DNA of 64,000 bases, from the NCBI RefSeq assembly GCF_015291745.1, contig NZ_CP030059.1, forward strand, positions 1,763,501 to 1,827,500. Reading direction: 5' to 3'. Source of the DNA: Bradyrhizobium sp. CCBAU 53351 (lineage in GTDB: Bacteria > Pseudomonadota > Alphaproteobacteria > Rhizobiales > Xanthobacteraceae). Shown here piece by piece: positions 60,184-64,000 of this stretch. The first letter of the stretch is position 1; every line of letters begins with the position of its first letter. Position numbers and translations under genes: made by a program. The notes below the pieces were generated by a model. The model saw only the letters and a program-made list of their open reading frames with translations. It did no database searches and was not told the DNA's origin.

Positions 60184-63000
60184 CTATTGCCCCAGCCGTT
60201 CGATCAGCGCCGGTGCATGCACCTGGTCAGCCTTGTAATTGCCGGTCAGCGTGTACATCACGATGTTGGCGCCGGCGCGGTAGGCGAATTCGCGCTGGCG
60301 GGTGTCGCCGCCGGTCACCGGCAGCATGGCCTGGCCGTCGGGCCGCACGGCCCAGGCGCCGGCGAGATCGTTCGAGGTGATGATGATCGGCGAGACGCCG
60401 TCGCCGCCGCGCGCCGGCCGCTGCGCGCTGTCCTCGTCCTCGTCGCGCGGCAGGGTCTCGACCCAGGTCTGGCCGGTGACGAAGCGGCCGGGGAAGTCGC
60501 GCAGCAGATAGAAGGTCTTGGTCAGCACGTGCTCGCGCGGCACCGGCTCGAGCTCGGGCACGTCGAGCGAGGACAGGATCTGGCGCAGCGTCTGCATGGC
60601 CGGCGTCTGCGCGGCGCCGTTCGCGCCGGGCGGGGCTTCGATCGCGTCGCGGGTGTCGAACAGCACGGTGCCGCCCTGCTTCATGTAGGCGTCGATCTTG
60701 TTGATGGCGTCCTGCGGCGGCTTGGGCGCGCCCGGCACGATCGGCCAGTAGATCAGCGGGAAGAAGGCGAGCTCGTCGCGCGCGGGATCGACCCCGACGG
60801 GGTCGCCGGCCTCGAGCGCGGTGCGCTGCGCCAGGAACAGCGTCAGCCCGTTCAGCCCCGCTTTGACGATGGAATCGACGTCGGCATTGCCTGTCACGAC
60901 ATAGGCGAGGCGGGTCTGCGCCGTCGCTCGCATCGCGAAATCGTCGGTGGCATCGTCGGCGCGAGATGGCGCCGGGACGAGCGATGCGAACAGCAGGCCA
61001 AGGACAAAGCCAAGCACGATCATGGCGGGCGCGGCGCGGCGGCGCAGCAGCGCGGCGATCCCGCCGCCGAGCACCGCGACGATGATGGCGTCGATCAGGA
61101 ACAGCGCGAGCGCGGTCGACAGCAGCCAGCCGCGCAGGTCCTGCGGCTCGGCGTTGGTGTAGGTGGCGTGCCGGGCGCGCAGGCTCGCGGTGTTGAGGGC
61201 CGCGATGCGGTCGGCGCTGGCAAGCGTGTTCACGGCGAGCGGTCCTTCGGCCGGGCCATAGAAGCCCGGCGGATGATCTGACGTGGCGCGGTCGCGATAG
61301 TCCGCGGGCAGGGGTTTTGCGGTCGCCGGCGGCGGGCCGAAGGCGCCGAAGCCGTCGAGGATGTGCAGCGGCGCCACCGTCTCGGTGGTCGCTTCGCTGG
61401 CGACGCCTGCGCCGGGCTTGGACGTGTAGCCGGACATGTCGACCACCCGGCGCAGCATTTCGACGAAGGTGCCCGACATCGGCAGGTCCGACCAGCGCAT
61501 GTCGGCGCTGACGTGGAACAGGCTGACCAGCCCCTTGCCGCGATGCTCGCCGGTGACGAGCGGCGTGCCGTCTTCCAGCGAGGCCCAGCTCTTGGTGGCG
61601 AGCACCGCGTCGGGCTCGGCCAGCACCTGGCGGCTCACGGTGACGTCCCTGGGGACCATCACGCCGGCAAACGGGCCGTCGGCGGCGAAGGTCGCAAGAT
61701 GCTGCGGCTTCTCCCAGGTCAGGCTGCCGCCGAGCGTGCGGCCGCCCTTGCGCAGCTTGACCGGCACCAGATCGTCCTCGGCCTGCGCGAGGCGGGGACC
61801 TGCGAACCGCACCAGGACGCCGCCCTGGTCGATCCAGGCGTTGAGCCGCTCGCGCAGCTCAGGGGCGATGGTGCCGACATCGGCGAGGATGATCATCGGC
61901 AGCTTCTGGTCCAGAAACTGCGTGATGCCCTGCTGCGGCGAGCCCTTGTCCGCGAGCCTGACATCGGCGAACGGCGCCAGCGCGCGGGTGAGATAGAAGG
62001 TCGGCGCCAGCAGCGGCTGCGCGGTCTCGCTGGTCGCGCCCGAGACGATGCCGATGGCGCGGCGGCGCCAGCGCTTGTCGAGCAGCTGCACCGCGCCGGC
62101 GGAGCGCTCGCCCGAGATCTCGAGCCGTGTGATGTCGTTGCGCAGCTCGACCGGCAGGTCGAACGCCGCGTCGGTCTCCTTGTCCTGCGGGCCGAACGAG
62201 AAGCGCGCCTCGCCGATCGGCGAGGCCTTCTGGTCCAGCGCGCGCACGGTGCCGATCACGATGCCGCTGTCGGTGCGCAGCACTTTCACCGTCATCCGTG
62301 CGGCGGCGTTCTCGGCCGCGACCAGCGCCAGCGGCGAGGAGGTGCCGCCTTCGAAGATGGTCAGGCTGCGCTCGCCGACGGTCTTGCCGAGCCCGGTCAC
62401 GAACTCCTCGCCGCGGCCGGTGTCGACGCCGTCCGACAGCCAGGCGATCTCGCAATCGCCGGTCGCCTTCAGGAAGCGGTCGATCGCCGCGAGCGTGTCG
62501 ACGCGGTCGATGGAATAGGCCTTTGGCGCGAGCTGGCGCAGCGCGACGCGCGCGGCACCCGCCGGCATCAGGGTGATGTCGCGGTTCGGCTCGGACAGCG
62601 GCACCAGCGCGATGGCGCGGCGGTCGTTGTCGGCATTGGCGATCAGCTCGTCGGCGGCCCTGACCCTGACGTCCCAGTGCGATGCGGCGCTCCAGCCGTC
62701 GTCGAACATGATCATCAGCGGCGCCTTGCTGCCGGCGAGGCCGGTCTGCGGATTCCAGATCGGGCCTGCGGCCGCGAAGATCACCAGCGCAGCCGCAAGC
62801 AGACGCAGCGCGGTCAGCCACCATGGCGTCCGCGACGGCGTCTCTTCCCGCGGGGCGATGTCGAACAACAGGCGCGTCGGCGGAAACTCGATGCGGCGCG
62901 GCCGGGGCGGCATCACACGCAGCAGCCACCACAGCACCGGGAGGCTGACGAGGCCGATCAGCAGCAGCGGTTCGGTGAAGGCGAGCGGCAGTCCCGTCAT
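60184..63000 (-). CDS. BatA-like membrane protein with degenerate VWA and C-terminal DUF4159
   Basis: 938 residues. N-terminal BatA domain with helices PLLLIGLVSLPVLWWLLRV and RLLAAALVIFAAAGPIWN and the typical RRIEFPPTRLLFD link between them. The VWA MIDAS reads FDDGWSAAS (DxGxS instead of DxSxS), so one metal ligand is changed. Two further helices (about residues 635-690, LSTALALFLIDAIIVAVLGG and PAMIVLGFVLGLLFASL) lead into DUF4159 (about 705-938): RLAYVVTGNADVDSIVKAGL, FPLIYWPIVPG, GGTVLFDTRD and VLTKTFYLLRDFPGRF. It starts four bases before the stop of the DUF58 gene and is followed seven bases later by the next gene. Function not known beyond the MoxR cluster context. Confidence 0.82.
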   Translation of the reverse strand: MTGLPLAFTEPLLLIGLVSLPVLWWLLRVMPPRPRRIEFPPTRLLFDIAPREETPSRTPWWLTALRLLAAALVIFAAAGPIWNPQTGLAGSKAPLMIMFDDGWSAASHWDVRVRAADELIANADNDRRAIALVPLSEPNRDITLMPAGAARVALRQLAPKAYSIDRVDTLAAIDRFLKATGDCEIAWLSDGVDTGRGEEFVTGLGKTVGERSLTIFEGGTSSPLALVAAENAAARMTVKVLRTDSGIVIGTVRALDQKASPIGEARFSFGPQDKETDAAFDLPVELRNDITRLEISGERSAGAVQLLDKRWRRRAIGIVSGATSETAQPLLAPTFYLTRALAPFADVRLADKGSPQQGITQFLDQKLPMIILADVGTIAPELRERLNAWIDQGGVLVRFAGPRLAQAEDDLVPVKLRKGGRTLGGSLTWEKPQHLATFAADGPFAGVMVPRDVTVSRQVLAEPDAVLATKSWASLEDGTPLVTGEHRGKGLVSLFHVSADMRWSDLPMSGTFVEMLRRVVDMSGYTSKPGAGVASEATTETVAPLHILDGFGAFGPPPATAKPLPADYRDRATSDHPPGFYGPAEGPLAVNTLASADRIAALNTASLRARHATYTNAEPQDLRGWLLSTALALFLIDAIIVAVLGGGIAALLRRRAAPAMIVLGFVLGLLFASLVPAPSRADDATDDFAMRATAQTRLAYVVTGNADVDSIVKAGLNGLTLFLAQRTALEAGDPVGVDPARDELAFFPLIYWPIVPGAPKPPQDAINKIDAYMKQGGTVLFDTRDAIEAPPGANGAAQTPAMQTLRQILSSLDVPELEPVPREHVLTKTFYLLRDFPGRFVTGQTWVETLPRDEDEDSAQRPARGGDGVSPIIITSNDLAGAWAVRPDGQAMLPVTGGDTRQREFAYRAGANIVMYTLTGNYKADQVHAPALIERLGQ

Positions 63001-63941
63001 GCGGCAGGCCCCGCCTTGATGGTCGTGGCGCGGGCGCCCGACTTGCTCACCTGCATGCCGGCATGCAGGAACAGCAAGAGTTCAGCAGCGGAGCGGTCGG
63101 TGGCGTGCGTGGTGAACAGCCAGTCGAGCTTGCCCGTCTCGGCGCGGATCTGGTCGCGGTGCAGCGCGAGCCGCGTGGTGTAGTCCTGCGCCCAGCTCTC
63201 GGCGCGGCCGGCGGTGATCACGCCGAAGCCTTCGGGCTCGACGAACTCGACGCGGCCGGAATAGGGGAACGATTCTTCGGCGGGATCGACGATTTGCACC
63301 AGCGTGCCGTGCGCGCCCGAGCCGGAGAGTCCGGCGAGCGTCGTCCTGATCTCGGAGATCGGCGACCAGAAATCCGACAGCACGATCGTCTCGGCGAGCG
63401 CGGCAGGCACGAAGGACGGCGGCAGGCTGAGACGATCGGCATCGTCATGCAGCATCGCCTGCGCCATCTTGTCGATCACGCTGCGGCTCGCGGTCGGCGC
63501 CATCAGCCCGGGAATGCCGACGCGTTCGCCGCCGGAGACCAGGAGCTCGGCCAGCGCGAAGGCGACGATCAGCGTCCGCTCGAGCTTGGACTCGCGCGCG
63601 GTCTTCGAGGCGAACGCCATTGAGGGCGAGCGGTCGGGCCAGATCCACACAGTGTGCGAGGCTTCCCATTCGAGCTCGCGGACATAGAGATGGTCGTCCC
63701 GCGCCGAGCGCCGCCAATCGACGTTCTGCGCCGGCTCGCCGGAGACGAAGCGGCGATACTGCCAGAAATTCTCGCCGGAGCCAGCGCGGCGCCGGCCGTG
63801 CAGGCCGTGGATGACGTTGGCGGCGATACGGCGGGCTTCGAGCACCAGGCGTGGCAAGGACGCGGCGAGCGTGCGGCTTTCGCCATCGGCACGTCGGATC
63901 GCGATGATCTCCTTCGCCGTGTGCCCGTTCTCCGCTGCCAT
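62997..63941 (-). CDS. DUF58 domain protein
   Basis: 314 residues from the ATG at 63939-63941, overlapping the stop of the MoxR gene by one base (TGATG); a TTG one codon earlier is less likely. DUF58 signs: GRRRAGSGENFWQYRRFVSGEPAQNVDWRRSARDDHLYVRELE, a highly conserved stretch, then the VWA-like MIDAS DRSPSMAF. These proteins work with MoxR-type AAA+ ATPases. The stop overlaps the start of the next gene by four bases (ATGA). No membrane helices are seen. Confidence 0.9.
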   Translation of the reverse strand: MAAENGHTAKEIIAIRRADGESRTLAASLPRLVLEARRIAANVIHGLHGRRRAGSGENFWQYRRFVSGEPAQNVDWRRSARDDHLYVRELEWEASHTVWIWPDRSPSMAFASKTARESKLERTLIVAFALAELLVSGGERVGIPGLMAPTASRSVIDKMAQAMLHDDADRLSLPPSFVPAALAETIVLSDFWSPISEIRTTLAGLSGSGAHGTLVQIVDPAEESFPYSGRVEFVEPEGFGVITAGRAESWAQDYTTRLALHRDQIRAETGKLDWLFTTHATDRSAAELLLFLHAGMQVSKSGARATTIKAGPAA

Positions 63942-64000
63942 CAACCGATCCGTGTCTTGAGCTGCTTGATCACGTCCGGAATCGTGCGGCCCTCGGCGCG
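63941..64000 (-). CDS. MoxR-family AAA+ ATPase, C-terminal end only
   Basis: Only the last 19 codons are inside the window (EGRTIPDVIKQLKTRIG, then stop at 63941-63943). The identification is from position: the gene immediately upstream of a DUF58 gene in these clusters is a MoxR ATPase, and its end overlaps the DUF58 start by one base. The visible residues alone do not prove the family. Confidence 0.7.
   Translation of the reverse strand, partial: RAEGRTIPDVIKQLKTRIG

Overview
This is a GC-rich chromosomal window that reads as an alphaproteobacterium of the Bradyrhizobium/Rhodopseudomonas group. The pointers are a rhizobial-type glycerol ABC transporter operon (glpSTPQUV order), FixL-like PAS domains, a long-form isocitrate lyase divergent from an ScfR/RamB-type regulator, a Zur-type palindrome, and several families of short palindromic intergenic repeats. 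The assignment comes from gene content and layout, not from a database search. I see no rRNA, tRNA, CRISPR array, prophage or insertion sequence.

Layout. 1-1464: a beta-barrel surface protein with a Pro/Ser linker (cut by the left edge) behind a FecR-domain protein. 1580-4993: a membrane glycosyltransferase and a tandem-PAS hybrid histidine kinase whose two PAS domains both keep the FixL heme-ligand His and oxygen-switch Arg. 5042-7674: an OmpA-type protein, a Met-rich secreted peptide and a YcaQ-type DNA glycosylase, with two CRP/FNR-like palindromes between the first two. 7684-9604: a palindromic repeat, a frameshifted DUF2809 gene and an MFS carrier. 9825-14917: an RND efflux pump with a TetR regulator. 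15049-22958: a flavin reductase-like protein, a complete fatty acid beta-oxidation set (acyl-CoA dehydrogenase, thiolase, bifunctional hydratase/dehydrogenase), a CarF/Kua-type lipid desaturase and an acyl-CoA thioesterase.

23183-34408 is the glycerol block: a HAD phosphatase, glpR, an inserted Phd/VapC toxin-antitoxin pair on the opposite strand, glpD, two ABC ATPases, two permeases, the small membrane protein GlpU and the binding protein. It ends in a strong terminator. A phased TTTCG array with a long inverted repeat precedes glpD and is the likely GlpR operator. The two ATPases are degenerate in complementary ways.

34499-45194 carries an old yellow enzyme, a DUF1993 protein, a lytic transglycosylase, a PilZ-bearing polysaccharide synthase with its HlyD-like partner, HtpX, a TPR protein, a protein with a histone H1-like tail, a secreted HELLH protein and a small barrel-like protein. 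45370-48921 is the glyoxylate-shunt module. 49106-54932 holds a calcineurin-type phosphoesterase, a NUDIX protein, a lipid-linked sugar-transfer cassette (DUF2304, GT2, polytopic membrane protein) and two acetyltransferases. 55029-57959 is a probable zinc-uptake unit (TonB-dependent receptor plus DUF2946 protein) behind the Zur-type palindrome. 58113-64000 is a MoxR/DUF58/BatA-like operon cut by the right edge.

Together the genes describe a metabolically flexible soil bacterium that uses fatty acids, acetate-type carbon (glyoxylate shunt) and glycerol, with oxygen/redox sensing, exopolysaccharide production controlled by cyclic di-GMP, and zinc-responsive metal uptake.
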